Notes: generated from the letters alone by a model not told the origin. A stretch of DNA of 64,000 bases from Oscillospiraceae bacterium (GCA_022799035.1 JAAWNQ010000001.1:1-64000); one strand, 5' to 3'. Shown: positions 1-8,815, counted from the first letter of the stretch. A program made the numbers and translations.

Positions 1-158
1 GGGAGCACGGGCAGTGGTTTGAGAAGGACGGGATCCTGCGGATCGCCCTGTTCCATCCGGCGGCTCTTTTAAGGGATCCCCGGAGAAGGCCGGAGACCTT
101 TGAGGATTTGAAGACCATCCAGGCCAAGATCCGGGAAATATGTGATCACACGTACTGA
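1..158 (+). CDS. uracil-DNA glycosylase, family 4-like (3' end only)
   Basis: This is the last 51 codons of a gene that begins before the window, read in frame from base 3 to a TGA at 156-158. The tail contains FHPAALLRDPRRRP followed by an EDLK segment. That is the conserved C-terminal motif of family 4 (iron-sulfur) uracil-DNA glycosylases, where the His contacts the flipped uracil and the following segment closes the active site. The protein would remove uracil from DNA in base-excision repair. The cluster-binding cysteines lie upstream and cannot be checked. Confidence 0.75.
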   Translation, partial: EHGQWFEKDGILRIALFHPAALLRDPRRRPETFEDLKTIQAKIREICDHTY

Positions 159-216
159 GACTGTCTATTGTGGCAAAGAATGGGACGAAAGATCTTTGGA
201 AAGGGAGGAAGGGAGA

Positions 217-699
217 ATGAACACCAAGCTTTTACAGCTTTTGGAGAAGGACTGCACCCTGAACCGGGAGCAGTTGGCCGCCATGACGGGGCTGACGGTG
301 GCCCAGGTGGAGGAGCAGATCCGGGAGTTTGAGCAGGCGCGGGTGGTGCTGGGCTACCGGGCGGTAGTGGATTGGGACCGGACGGAGCGGGAGGCGGTCA
401 CCGCCCTCATTGAGGTGAAGGTCACTCCCCAGCGGGGAGAGGGCTTCGACCGGGTGGCCGAGCGTATCTACCAGTATGATGAGGTGGAGAGCGTATACCT
501 CATGTCCGGAGCCTTTGACCTGACGGTCATCATCTCAGGCCGCTCCCTGAAGGAGGTAGCCCATTTTGTGGGGGAGAAGCTGGCTACCATTGAGGATGTG
601 ACAGGGACTGCCACCCACTTTATCCTTCACAAGTATAAGGAGAACCACCTGATTTTTGAGAAGCGGGAAGAACAGCAGGAAAGGTTTGTGCTTGAGTGA
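217..699 (+). CDS. Lrp/AsnC family transcriptional regulator
   Basis: The 160-residue protein has an N-terminal winged helix-turn-helix (about residues 1-60, LNREQLAAMTGLTVAQVEEQ) and a C-terminal RAM effector domain (about 70-150) containing VYLMSGAFDLTV. The length fits Lrp/AsnC regulators, which usually sense amino acids. An upstream in-frame ATG exists at 142, but the ATG at 217 has a good Shine-Dalgarno (aggaaggga) and gives the normal family length, so it is preferred. The stop codon overlaps the start of the aminotransferase gene. A translationally coupled regulator and aminotransferase suggest control of the amino acid that the enzyme handles, which is an inference. Confidence 0.88.
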   Translation: MNTKLLQLLEKDCTLNREQLAAMTGLTVAQVEEQIREFEQARVVLGYRAVVDWDRTEREAVTALIEVKVTPQRGEGFDRVAERIYQYDEVESVYLMSGAFDLTVIISGRSLKEVAHFVGEKLATIEDVTGTATHFILHKYKENHLIFEKREEQQERFVLE

Positions 700-1868
700 T
701 GATGGATTACGATAAGATATTGTGCGGCAGGATCCGGGAGGTCAAGCCTTCCGGCATTCGGAAGTATTTTGATCTGCTGGAGGGGATGGAGGGGGGCATC
801 TCCCTGGGCATTGGGGAACCGGACTTTGTAACCCCCTGGCATATCCGGGACGCAGGTATTTACTCCCTGGAGAAGGGATTTACCAAGTATACCCCCAACG
901 CGGGTCTCAGCGACCTGCGGCGGGCCATCTCCCGGTACATGAAGCGGCGGTTCGATCTGGAATACGCCCCCATCGGGCAGATCGTGATTACCGTAGGGGG
1001 AAGCGAGGGGTTGGACCTGGCTTTCCGGTGCCTCATTGAGCCGGGGGACGAGGTCATCATCCCCACCCCCTCCTTTGTGTGCTATGGGCCGCTGGTCTCC
1101 ATGGCCCACGGGGTCCCTGTGCTGGTGGAGACCCGGGCGGAGGACGAGTTCCGCCTCACCCCGGAGGAGCTGAAAAAGGCTATCACCCCCCGGACCAAGG
1201 CGTTGGTACTGCCGTTTCCCTGTAACCCCACGGGAGGGATCATGGGCCGGGAGGATCTGGAGGCTTTGGCCGATGTGCTTCGGGGCACTGATATCATGGT
1301 GATCTCCGATGAGATCTACGCTGAGTTGACCTATGGCCAGGGACATGTGTCCATGGCCAATATCCCGGATATGTACGAGAGGACCATTGTCATCAACGGT
1401 TTTTCCAAGGCTTACTCCATGACGGGGTGGCGGTTGGGCTATGTGTGTGGCCCTAAGCCCCTGCTCTCCGCCATGACCAAGCTGCACCAGTATGGGATCA
1501 TGTCCGCCCCCACCACCAGTCAGTACGCCGCTATTGAGGCAATGGAGAAGGGGGATGAGGACATTGAGGCCATGAAGGAGGAGTATGACGGCCGCCGCCG
1601 GTTCCTGGTGGAGGGTTTCCGGCGGCTGGGACTGGAGTGCTTTGAGCCCAGGGGGGCCTTCTATACCTTCCCCTGTATCCGGTCTACGGGGCTGACCTCT
1701 GAGGAGTTCTGTGACCAATTCCTCCAGGCCGAGCATGTGGCGGTGATCCCGGGCTCCGCCTTTGGACCCGGGGGAGAGGGCTTTGTGCGGGCTTGTTACG
1801 CCGCCTCCATGAAGGATCTGGCCGAGGCCCTGGAGCGGCTGGAGCGATTCCTGGGAACGTTAAAATGA
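699..1868 (+). CDS. PLP-dependent class I/II aminotransferase
   Basis: A 389-residue fold-type I aminotransferase. Visible motifs are FPCNPTGG (cofactor and substrate loop), SDEIYAEL (Asp that binds the pyridine nitrogen), INGFSKAYSMTGWRLGY (Lys forming the Schiff base with PLP) and a C-terminal VRACYA (Arg that binds the substrate carboxylate). The closest family style is the aspartate aminotransferase/PatA group, and the exact amino acid cannot be told from sequence. ATG 699 overlaps the regulator's stop codon, and ATG 702 is also possible. The next gene, a ThrH-type phosphatase, hints at serine or threonine metabolism. Confidence 0.9.
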   Translation: MMDYDKILCGRIREVKPSGIRKYFDLLEGMEGGISLGIGEPDFVTPWHIRDAGIYSLEKGFTKYTPNAGLSDLRRAISRYMKRRFDLEYAPIGQIVITVGGSEGLDLAFRCLIEPGDEVIIPTPSFVCYGPLVSMAHGVPVLVETRAEDEFRLTPEELKKAITPRTKALVLPFPCNPTGGIMGREDLEALADVLRGTDIMVISDEIYAELTYGQGHVSMANIPDMYERTIVINGFSKAYSMTGWRLGYVCGPKPLLSAMTKLHQYGIMSAPTTSQYAAIEAMEKGDEDIEAMKEEYDGRRRFLVEGFRRLGLECFEPRGAFYTFPCIRSTGLTSEEFCDQFLQAEHVAVIPGSAFGPGGEGFVRACYAASMKDLAEALERLERFLGTLK

Positions 1869-1877
1869 AAGGGTAAG

Positions 1878-1908
1878 ACCGGCGGAGGGCAAGCCCCCGC
1901 CCTACAAT
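1878..1908. repeat. GC-rich imperfect palindrome between genes
   Basis: The 31 bases between the aminotransferase and thrH contain ggcggagggc, a two-base loop, then gcccccgcc, so they form an imperfect hairpin. There is no T-run, so it is not a normal terminator. It resembles short GC-rich intergenic repeats of related genomes. No second copy was noticed in this window. Confidence 0.35.
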
Positions 1909-1930
1909 AGATGGAGGAGGGAGCTGCACC

Positions 1931-2542
1931 GTGAATATCGTGTGTTTGGATATGGAGGGCGTGCTGGTGCCCGAGATCTGGATCGCCTTTGCCCAAGAGA
2001 GCGGGATCCCGGAGCTGACACGGACCACCAGGGATGAGCCGGACTATGACAAGCTGATGAACTGGCGGCTGGGGATCCTGAGGGAGCATGGGCTGGGATT
2101 GAAGGAAATCCAGGCCACCATTGCCAAGATTGATCCTCTGCCCGGGGCTAAAGCCTTTCTGGACGAGCTGCGGAGCCTCACTCAGGTGGTGATCCTCAGC
2201 GATACCTTTGAGCAGTTTGCCAAGCCTTTGATGGAGAAGCTGGGGTGGCCCACCATCCTATGCAACACCCTGGAGGTGGCGGAGAGTGGGGAGATCACCG
2301 GGTTTAAAATGCGGTGTGAAAAGTCCAAACTCACTACAGTGAAGGCGCTCCAGTCCTGCGGCTTTGACACCATCGCCGCCGGGGACAGCTACAATGACCT
2401 GGGGATGATCCAGCAGAGCAAGGCGGGCTTCCTGTTCAAAAGTACCCGGCAGATCAAGGAGGACCATCCGGAGTTGCCCGCCTATGAGGAGTTTGGGGAG
2501 CTGTTGGAGGCCATTAAGGGAGTATTGGATCAAAAGAGGTGA
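1931..2542 (+). CDS. thrH: ThrH-type phosphoserine phosphatase / homoserine phosphotransferase
   Basis: A HAD-superfamily enzyme of 203 residues. Motif I is CLDMEGVLVPEIW, with Asp nucleophile and Glu in the usual DxE variant of ThrH. Motif II is VVILSDTF and motif IV is AAGDSYNDLGM. The spacing and flanking residues match Pseudomonas ThrH throughout, which dephosphorylates phosphoserine and can pass phosphate to homoserine. The start is a GTG at 1931 behind ggaggaggg. With the aminotransferase before it and DUF1015 after it, a role as the last step of serine synthesis is plausible. Confidence 0.9.
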   Translation: MNIVCLDMEGVLVPEIWIAFAQESGIPELTRTTRDEPDYDKLMNWRLGILREHGLGLKEIQATIAKIDPLPGAKAFLDELRSLTQVVILSDTFEQFAKPLMEKLGWPTILCNTLEVAESGEITGFKMRCEKSKLTTVKALQSCGFDTIAAGDSYNDLGMIQQSKAGFLFKSTRQIKEDHPELPAYEEFGELLEAIKGVLDQKR

Positions 2543-2548
2543 AGCGGG

Positions 2549-3832
2549 ATGAGCGGAAATTTTGAAGGCTTGGCCTTCAGTGGAGCTGATATTTTACTGC
2601 CCCAGAGCTGTGACTATGACAAGTGGGCGGTGGTGGCCTGTGACCAGTATACCTCCCAGCCGGAGTATTGGAGCCGGGTGGAGCGGTATGTGGGCTCCGC
2701 CCCCTCCGCATTGCGCCTTATCCTGCCGGAGAGCTGCCTGGACGGACCCAATGTGGAGACCGATATCATGGAGATCAACAACACCATGACCCGGTATCTT
2801 CGGGAGGGCCGGTTCCGGGAATTGCCCAATTCCCTTGTCTATGTGGAACGAAGGCTGAGGAATGGGAAGGTCCGCCGGGGGCTTGTGGGAAAGGTGGATC
2901 TGGAGCAGTACGACTATGAGCCGGGGGCGGAGACCGCTGTCCGGGCCACGGAGGGAACTGTCATGAGCCGGATCCCGCCCCGGGTGGCGGTGCGGAAGAA
3001 TGCTCCCATTGAACTGCCCCATGCCATGCTTCTATGCGATGACCGGTCAAAAACGGTCATTGAGCCCCTGGAGAGCCGGAAAGAGAGGATGACCCTTCTC
3101 TATGATTTTGACCTGATGGAGGACAGCGGCCATGTGGCGGGTTGGCTCCTGGACGAGGAGAGTCAGGCTATGGTAGGGGAGAGTTTGAAAGCCCTCTGCG
3201 GGCCGGAGGGATTCCGGGCGCGGTATGGGCAGGGGGAGAGGGTGGTTCCATTCCAGTTCGCGGTGGGGGATGGGAACCACTCTCTGGCTACCGCCAAGGA
3301 ATGCTATGAGCGACAGAAACGGCTCACGGACCCGGAGCGGTGGGTGGATATGCCCGCCCGGTATGCCCTTTGTGAGCTGGTGAATCTCCATGACGAGTCC
3401 CTGGAATTTGAGCCCATCCACCGGGTGGCCTTTCATGTGAAGGGGAATGACCTGCTGGCGACTCTGCTGAAAGCCTTTCCCGGAGCCCATGAGGGGGAGG
3501 GGGAAGGGCATGTGCTCCGCTATGTGTGGGCGGAGGGGGAGGGGGCGGTGACCGTCCCGCACCCGGTCCAGCACCTTCCTGTGGGGACCTTACAGGGATT
3601 CTTGGATGCGTACATAGCGGACCATGGGGGCAGTGTGGACTACGTTCACGGCGCGGAGGTGGCCGCTGGATTAGGCCGGAGGAGCGGCAATATGGCCTTT
3701 CTGCTGGAGCCCATGGAGAAGGCTTCTCTGTTCCCGGCGGTGCTGCGGGACGGGACCTTGCCCCGGAAGACCTTTTCTATGGGGGAGGCGCAGGATAAAC
3801 GGTTCTATCTGGAGGCACGGAAGATCCGATAA
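2549..3832 (+). CDS. DUF1015 family protein
   Basis: A 427-residue protein of the DUF1015 family, recognised by the N-terminal DILLPQSCDYDKWAVVACDQYTSQ and the central FAVGDGNHSLATAKECYE. The function is unknown. Members often lie beside serine biosynthesis genes, and here it follows the ThrH-type phosphatase with a six-base gap. No signal peptide or membrane segment is seen, so it is likely cytoplasmic. The ATG at 2549 has the weak upstream signal aggtgaag. Confidence 0.85.
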   Translation: MSGNFEGLAFSGADILLPQSCDYDKWAVVACDQYTSQPEYWSRVERYVGSAPSALRLILPESCLDGPNVETDIMEINNTMTRYLREGRFRELPNSLVYVERRLRNGKVRRGLVGKVDLEQYDYEPGAETAVRATEGTVMSRIPPRVAVRKNAPIELPHAMLLCDDRSKTVIEPLESRKERMTLLYDFDLMEDSGHVAGWLLDEESQAMVGESLKALCGPEGFRARYGQGERVVPFQFAVGDGNHSLATAKECYERQKRLTDPERWVDMPARYALCELVNLHDESLEFEPIHRVAFHVKGNDLLATLLKAFPGAHEGEGEGHVLRYVWAEGEGAVTVPHPVQHLPVGTLQGFLDAYIADHGGSVDYVHGAEVAAGLGRRSGNMAFLLEPMEKASLFPAVLRDGTLPRKTFSMGEAQDKRFYLEARKIR

Positions 3833-3841
3833 GGAGGGGCT

Positions 3842-4702
3842 ATGGCTTCTATTACAGTGACCGCCCCCGCAAAACTGAACCTTACCCTGGATGTACTGGG
3901 CAGGCGGGAGGACGGCTATCATGAGATGAAGATGGTGATGCAGTCGGTATCCCTGGCAGACCAGGTGACCCTGACTACCGGACCGGGGGAGGGGGTAGAG
4001 CTTTCCTCCAACCTGGGTTTTTTGCCGGTGGATGGACGGAATCTGGCTGCCGCCGCGGCTCTGCGGCTCCGGGAGGAGACAGGGGCGGAGTGGGGGAAAC
4101 TGACCATTGAACTGCAGAAGAGGATCCCTGTATGCGCGGGGATGGCGGGGGGAAGCTCCGACGCCGCCGCTGTGCTGCGGGGGTTGAATGAACTGTTGGG
4201 TCTGGGGCTGAGCTCCACTGAGCTGGCCGGGATCGGGGAGAAGGTGGGGTCCGATGTGCCCTACTGCGTGATGGGAGGGACGGCTTTGGCCCAGGGGAGA
4301 GGGGAGGAGATCACACCTTTGCCCTCCCTGCCGGGGTGCTGGGTGGTCCTTGCCAAGCCCGGCTTTCCGGTATCTACCCCGGAACTGTTCGCCCTGCTGG
4401 ACAGCCGGAGGCCCCGGTGTCATCCGGACACCGCTGGGGTGATCCGGGCTTTGGAGGAGGGGGATCTCCCCGGGGTGGCCCGGCGGATATTTAATGTATT
4501 TGAGGAGATCCTGCCTTTCCGGAAGCGGGGACAGGTGGAGGAACTGAAGGGGGAGCTGCTCCGAAGGGGGGCCTTGGGAGCAGGGATGAGTGGGACTGGA
4601 CCTACGGTCTTCGGCCTCTATGAGAGGGAGGAGGAGGGCAGGGCTGCCGAGGAGGAGCTGAGGAGGCTGTGCCGGGAGGTCTATCTGGTCCGGACTTTAT
4701 GA
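3842..4702 (+). CDS. ispE: 4-diphosphocytidyl-2-C-methyl-D-erythritol kinase
   Basis: A 286-residue GHMP kinase. The N-terminal APAKLNLTLDVLGRREDGYHEM is the IspE signature with its catalytic Lys. The ATP loop is PVCAGMAGGSSDAAAVLRGLN (about residues 95-115), and the C-terminal motif is GAGMSGTGPTVFG. IspE phosphorylates CDP-methylerythritol in the MEP isoprenoid pathway. The start follows aaggagg with normal spacing. It is the last gene of the rightward run and is closed by the terminator at 4712. Confidence 0.96.
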   Translation: MASITVTAPAKLNLTLDVLGRREDGYHEMKMVMQSVSLADQVTLTTGPGEGVELSSNLGFLPVDGRNLAAAAALRLREETGAEWGKLTIELQKRIPVCAGMAGGSSDAAAVLRGLNELLGLGLSSTELAGIGEKVGSDVPYCVMGGTALAQGRGEEITPLPSLPGCWVVLAKPGFPVSTPELFALLDSRRPRCHPDTAGVIRALEEGDLPGVARRIFNVFEEILPFRKRGQVEELKGELLRRGALGAGMSGTGPTVFGLYEREEEGRAAEEELRRLCREVYLVRTL

Positions 4703-4711
4703 GAAAAGAGA

Positions 4712-4743
4712 CGGAGCCGTTCCCCATACGGGGAACGGCTCCG
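4712..4743. terminator. bidirectional terminator between ispE and tctA
   Basis: A perfect 14-bp stem (4712-4725 with 4730-4743) closes a four-base loop and is followed by ctttgttctt. It lies between two convergent genes and can serve both strands. Confidence 0.85.
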
Positions 4744-4776
4744 CTTTGTTCTTACATGGACTGATACGCCTTACTC

Positions 4777-6306
4777 CTAGGAGCCGCTGTTGGCTCTGGC
4801 CTCAGCTTCCCGCTTGTTGATCTTGCGCTGGTTGAAGATGGAGAAGACGATGGTGCCGATGGCTACGATGAGGAAGCCCATGGCGATAGGGGACTGGCCG
4901 ATGGCCCAGATGTTGCCATGCTTGATGTTCATGAAGCGGACGAAGTTCTTCTCACACATAGGCCCAAGGATCAGGGTCAGAAGGATGGGGGAGAGGGGGA
5001 ACTCGTACTTGTTCATGAGCCAGCCAAAAACGCCGAAGGCCACACACACGCCGATGTCAAAGACGCTCTTATTGATGGAGAAAGCGCCCAGCAGGGAGAT
5101 GACCAGAATGATGGGATAGAGGATGGTCTTCTCCACGGAGACGATCTTGGCAAAGAAGCGGACACCCAGGCAGCCCACGATGAGCATACACAGGTTGGCC
5201 AGCATCAGAGCGGCAAAGACCTTGTAGACGGTGTGGAGCTCGGAGACGTACATCATGGGACCGGGGGTGATGCCCTTCATAATGAAGGCGCCCAGCAGCA
5301 CGGCAGTGACGGCGTCGCCGGGGACGCCCAGGCTCAGCAGGGGGATCATAGCGCCGCCGGAGCAGCCGTTGTTGGCCGACTCGGTGGCGGCTACGCCCTG
5401 AGGAATACCGGTGCCATACAGCTCGGGGTGCTTGCTGGCGGACTTGCTGGCTCCGTAGGAGACGAACACGGCGATATCGCCGCCGGCTCCCGGGATGGCG
5501 CCGATGAAGGTGCCGATGATGGAGCCCGAGAGGATGTTGGGCCAGATCTGCTTGATAGTCTTGAAATCAGGCAGCACACTGGTGATCTTCTCGTTGGAGG
5601 AGGCGGTGTGCTCCTTGCCGGTGAGGATCCGCTCCACCCCGGCGATGACCTCGGCCACCGCAAACATACCGATAAGGGCGGGGATGAACTGGAAGCCGTC
5701 CAGAAGGCCGGTCTGCTTTACGGTCATGAAACGGGGGATGCCGTTGGTGGGGTCCAGGCCCACGCAGCACATGAACATACCCAGGAAGGCGCTCATGAGA
5801 CCCTTGGTGATGGACTTGCCCGAGATAGAGATGATGACGCTGAGACCGAAGACAGCCAGCATGAACATCTCGCCGGGGCCGAAGTTCATGGCCATGTCCG
5901 CGATGAGAGGGGACAGGAAAGTCATGATGAGGGCACCGATGATGCCGCCGCAGAAGGAGGAGAACATAGCCACCGACAGAGCCTTACCCGCCTCACCCTT
6001 CTTGGTCATGGGATAGCCGTCCAGCACGGTGGCGGCGGCGGAGGGGGTGCCGGGGGCGTGGATCAAAATGGCGGAGATGGAGCCGCCGTACATGCCGCCG
6101 CAGTAAATGCCCAGCAACAGGCCGATGGCGGGGATCAGATCCATACCGAAGGAGAAGGGCACCAGCAGGGCCACGCCCATGGTGGCGGTCATACCGGGGA
6201 TGGCGCCCAGAAGGATACCGCCCAAGGCCCCGATAAAGGTCATCAGAAGGACCTGAACAGAGGTGAATACCTCAGCATAGCTGGTAAGCAACATTCCGAA
6301 ATCCAT
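4777..6306 (-). CDS. tctA: tripartite tricarboxylate transporter, large membrane subunit TctA
   Basis: A 509-residue, strongly hydrophobic protein with about 11-12 membrane segments. The family motif is split between the N-terminal GAIPGMTATMGVALLVPFSF (about residues 37-56) and a central repeat, GAIPGAGGDIAVFVSYG. Both are typical of TctA, the permease of secondary transporters that use an extracytoplasmic binding protein for citrate and related acids. It starts 15 bases after tctB and ends the operon. Confidence 0.94.
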   Translation of the reverse strand: MDFGMLLTSYAEVFTSVQVLLMTFIGALGGILLGAIPGMTATMGVALLVPFSFGMDLIPAIGLLLGIYCGGMYGGSISAILIHAPGTPSAAATVLDGYPMTKKGEAGKALSVAMFSSFCGGIIGALIMTFLSPLIADMAMNFGPGEMFMLAVFGLSVIISISGKSITKGLMSAFLGMFMCCVGLDPTNGIPRFMTVKQTGLLDGFQFIPALIGMFAVAEVIAGVERILTGKEHTASSNEKITSVLPDFKTIKQIWPNILSGSIIGTFIGAIPGAGGDIAVFVSYGASKSASKHPELYGTGIPQGVAATESANNGCSGGAMIPLLSLGVPGDAVTAVLLGAFIMKGITPGPMMYVSELHTVYKVFAALMLANLCMLIVGCLGVRFFAKIVSVEKTILYPIILVISLLGAFSINKSVFDIGVCVAFGVFGWLMNKYEFPLSPILLTLILGPMCEKNFVRFMNIKHGNIWAIGQSPIAMGFLIVAIGTIVFSIFNQRKINKREAEARANSGS

Positions 6307-6321
6307 AGGTATCCTCCCTCC

Positions 6322-6852
6322 TTAAATCATGGCGATCAGGTCCTTCAGGAAGCTGAGAGGACCCATGGGGATGTTGACGGACAGAAGCTTGAAGAACAGA
6401 AGCCACATGACAAAGGGGACCAGAATGGATACCAGAGCCATGACTAGCCAATTCCGCTTACCGATGAGGGCCATGATGATGAAGCCAATAATGGCGGCGT
6501 CCAGCACATAGCCCAAGGGTCGGAACAGGAGGACAAAGGCGATGCACAGGGCGATGACGATGAGGGCCCCCTGAACCCCCTTGTCCTTGATGAAGTTGAT
6601 GCTTTCGGCCTTGTCCACCATAGGATCCTTCAGATCCATCTTGCTCAGCTTGAGTATGGACTGGATCAGCAGGATCACGGAGAAGAGCAGCATACCTGTG
6701 ATCATGGCGATGGGGAAGACGTTGGGCTGGGCATAGGTGTCCTTCACCTGCTGAAGGTTCATCATCTGGAGAATACCCCACACGCCTACCGCAATGAAGA
6801 GGATCGAGGCGATGAGGTTTGCGAAGGCCAGACTTTGGGTCTTTTTTGTCAT
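6322..6852 (-). CDS. tctB: tripartite tricarboxylate transporter, small membrane subunit TctB
   Basis: A 176-residue protein with four hydrophobic segments, the layout of TctB (DUF1468). It sits between the binding protein gene and tctA in the standard C-B-A order. The gap to tctC is about 100 bases and holds a strong hairpin. TctB is the less conserved partner of TctA in the membrane, so the call rests mainly on topology and context. Confidence 0.9.
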   Translation of the reverse strand: MTKKTQSLAFANLIASILFIAVGVWGILQMMNLQQVKDTYAQPNVFPIAMITGMLLFSVILLIQSILKLSKMDLKDPMVDKAESINFIKDKGVQGALIVIALCIAFVLLFRPLGYVLDAAIIGFIIMALIGKRNWLVMALVSILVPFVMWLLFFKLLSVNIPMGPLSFLKDLIAMI

Positions 6853-6901
6853 AAAACGATCTCTCCCTTTCTTTTCAGGGTATGACGGGTCTTTTTACAG
6901 A

Positions 6902-6930
6902 GGATGGGCAGGCTCGGAGCCTGCCCATCC
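6902..6930 (-). promoter_or_regulatory. intergenic stem-loop between tctC and tctB
   Basis: A perfect 13-bp stem (6902-6914 with 6918-6930) and a three-base loop lie just after the tctC stop. Neither side has a T-run, so it is unlikely to be a strong terminator. It is placed where it could protect the 3' end of the tctC message and keep the binding protein more abundant than the membrane subunits. This role is inferred. Confidence 0.7.
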
Positions 6931-6955
6931 TGGTGAAAAGCGATTGGTGGGACGA

Positions 6956-7942
6956 TTACAGACCAACGGCCTCCATGGCGGCGGCAACGTCGGTGGCGGA
7001 CTGCTCCAGGAAGGCGGCGTAGTCGGCGGCGTTCAGATAGGAGATAGCCTGACCGTTGTTGTTCATGAACTCCACGAAGCTCTCCTCGGCGATAGCGGTC
7101 TCGCAGGCCTTCTCCAGACGGGCCTTCACATCGGGGTCAATGCCCTTGGGCACGGCCATGCCGCGCTGGGTGAAGTACTGCACGTCAAAGCCCTGCTCCA
7201 GGCAGGTGGGGACATCGGGGAAGGCGGCGTTGCGCTCGTCGGACATAACGCCCAGGCAGGTCAGGTCGCCGGACTCGATGAAGCTGCGGGCCTCGGCTAG
7301 GGAGACGGTGACGCCCTGGATGAAGCCGCCGGCGGCGTCCTTAACAGCGGCGGCGGCGCCCTCCTGATAGGTGACCATCTGGATGTCAATGCCGGTGGCG
7401 TTCATCAGGTAGCCGCCGGCGATGTGCCACACGGAGGCATTGGAGGAACCGCCCATCTGGACCTCGCCGGGGTGGGCCTTGCAGTAGTCGATGTAGGAGG
7501 CCAGGTCGGTGATGCCGTTGTCGTTGGCCCACTTGGTGCCCACGGTGACGGTGGCGGCGTCGGTGTTGACCCGGCACAGGGGCTCATAGCTCTCCCAGGT
7601 CAGGTCACTGGTGCCAAGGGGGACATAAGTAGAAAGCTCGAAAGTGATCATGCCGATGGTGTAGCCGTCAGCCTCCGCGTCGGCGATGGCCTGGTGGCCG
7701 GTGATTCCGCCGCCGCCGGTGATGTTGTCCACGGTGAGGGTCTGGCCCAGGTCCTTGCCCATGGCGTCGCAGAAGGCCCGCAGGCAGGCGTCGGTACCGC
7801 CGCCTGCGCCCCAGGGGCAGATGACGTTGATACCCTTGGTGGGATACTCGCTGGACTTCTTACCGCCGCAGGCGGTAAGGCTCATAGCCAGGACCAGGGT
7901 CGCGGCTACGGTTGCAAGGATGCGCTTCTTGGTGATCTTCAT
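6956..7942 (-). CDS. tctC: tripartite tricarboxylate transporter, substrate-binding lipoprotein TctC
   Basis: A 328-residue binding protein with an N-terminal signal peptide and the lipobox LTAC, so the mature protein would start at Cys and be lipid-anchored outside the membrane. It has the Bug/TctC features INVICPWGAGGGTDACLRAF and ITGGGGITGHQAI, which contact a carboxylate ligand. An upstream in-frame ATG would add 66 residues, but the ATG at 7942 follows gaggaggaaatcaac and directly precedes the signal peptide. A clear promoter lies 70-100 bases upstream. The ligand (citrate, another tricarboxylate, or another acid) cannot be fixed from sequence. Confidence 0.94.
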   Translation of the reverse strand: MKITKKRILATVAATLVLAMSLTACGGKKSSEYPTKGINVICPWGAGGGTDACLRAFCDAMGKDLGQTLTVDNITGGGGITGHQAIADAEADGYTIGMITFELSTYVPLGTSDLTWESYEPLCRVNTDAATVTVGTKWANDNGITDLASYIDYCKAHPGEVQMGGSSNASVWHIAGGYLMNATGIDIQMVTYQEGAAAAVKDAAGGFIQGVTVSLAEARSFIESGDLTCLGVMSDERNAAFPDVPTCLEQGFDVQYFTQRGMAVPKGIDPDVKARLEKACETAIAEESFVEFMNNNGQAISYLNAADYAAFLEQSATDVAAAMEAVGL

Positions 7943-8009
7943 GTTGATTTCCTCCTCCAATAATTTGCTCTGCCACAAGTTGCGTAGAACAATTTTTATG
8001 GCTATTAAC

Positions 8010-8038
8010 ATTTTAGACAAATGAGAAAAGATTGTCAA
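8010..8038 (-). promoter_or_regulatory. sigma-A promoter of tctCBA
   Basis: On the minus strand TTGACA (8033-8038) and TAAAAT (8010-8015) are separated by 17 bases. Transcription would start near 8003, some 60 bases before tctC. Confidence 0.8.
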
Positions 8039-8120
8039 TGTGTATTTTGGATATATTTGCAAAAAAGCTGTAGAAATGTATGGAGGCCCGGGACCTGTGG
8101 GGCTTCGGTGAAAGTGGGAG

Positions 8121-8150
8121 GTATAGAAGAGGAAGAACATGGAGAAAATG
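8121..8150 (+). promoter_or_regulatory. candidate sigma-F promoter of spoIIR
   Basis: GTATA (8121-8125), a 15-base spacer and GGAGAAAATG (8141-8150) match the forespore sigma-F pattern (GywTA, then GGnnAnAnT). The predicted start near 8157 gives a short leader to spoIIR. In Bacillus subtilis spoIIR is a sigma-F gene, which supports the reading. Confidence 0.6.
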
Positions 8151-8181
8151 GATATATCTCACATAGAAAGGTGTGTCTGAA

Positions 8182-8811
8182 TTGGTACATGAAGCGGGAT
8201 CCCGGCTTCGGAAATGGGAAAGGTGTCTGCTGTTTGGGGTGTGTGTCGCCCTGCTGACAGGGGTATGGCTCACAGGGCAGCAGAAGGCTCTGGCGGAGCA
8301 GATGGTACGGCTCCATGTGGTGGCCCGGTCTGACAGTGAGGAGGACCAGGCGGAGAAGTTGCGGGTACGGGATGCGGTGCTGGAGGCGGTGGAGCCATGG
8401 TTGGAGGGGACGGATACCCGGGAGGAGGCCATGGCGGTTCTGGCGCAACGGCTGCCTGAGCTGGCCACAATAGGGGCGGAGATCGTGGGGGCAGGGGTAG
8501 AGGTCACGGCCTCCATCCAGGAGGAGGTCTGGTTTCCCACCAAGGAGTATACCAATTTCGCCCTGCCGGCTGGAAAGTATACAGCCTTGCGTATTACGCT
8601 GGGAGAGGGGGCTGGGCGGAACTGGTGGTGCGTGGTGTTTCCGCCCCTGTGTCTGGGCTCGGTGAGTGAGACGGTGGCGGAAAGGGCGGGAAATTTTTCC
8701 GGGGATCAGGTGCGGCTCATCACCGGGGAGAACGAGGGGTACGTGGTGAAATTCAAGGCCATGGAGCTGTGGGACGAGTTCAACAGCTGGCTGGAGACGG
8801 AAAGGGGGTGA
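8182..8811 (+). CDS. spoIIR: stage II sporulation protein R
   Basis: A protein of about 209 residues with one N-terminal hydrophobic segment ([17 protein letters not shown]), then [20 protein letters not shown] and a central [20 protein letters not shown], both hallmarks of SpoIIR. SpoIIR is secreted from the forespore and triggers SpoIIGA to process pro-sigma-E in the mother cell. GTG 8173 leaves only one base after agaaagg, whereas the TTG at 8182 has ideal spacing, so TTG is chosen with some doubt. The rubredoxin gene follows after four bases. Confidence 0.92.
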   Translation: MVHEAGSRLRKWERCLLFGVCVALLTGVWLTGQQKALAEQMVRLHVVARSDSEEDQAEKLRVRDAVLEAVEPWLEGTDTREEAMAVLAQRLPELATIGAEIVGAGVEVTASIQEEVWFPTKEYTNFALPAGKYTALRITLGEGAGRNWWCVVFPPLCLGSVSETVAERAGNFSGDQVRLITGENEGYVVKFKAMELWDEFNSWLETERG

Positions 8812-8815
8812 GAGG

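Noticed and set aside
4918-6447. 509-codon plus-strand frame opposite tctA
   Set aside because: Composition is dominated by Gly, Asp, His and Gln, a shadow of the membrane protein's codons. No start site.
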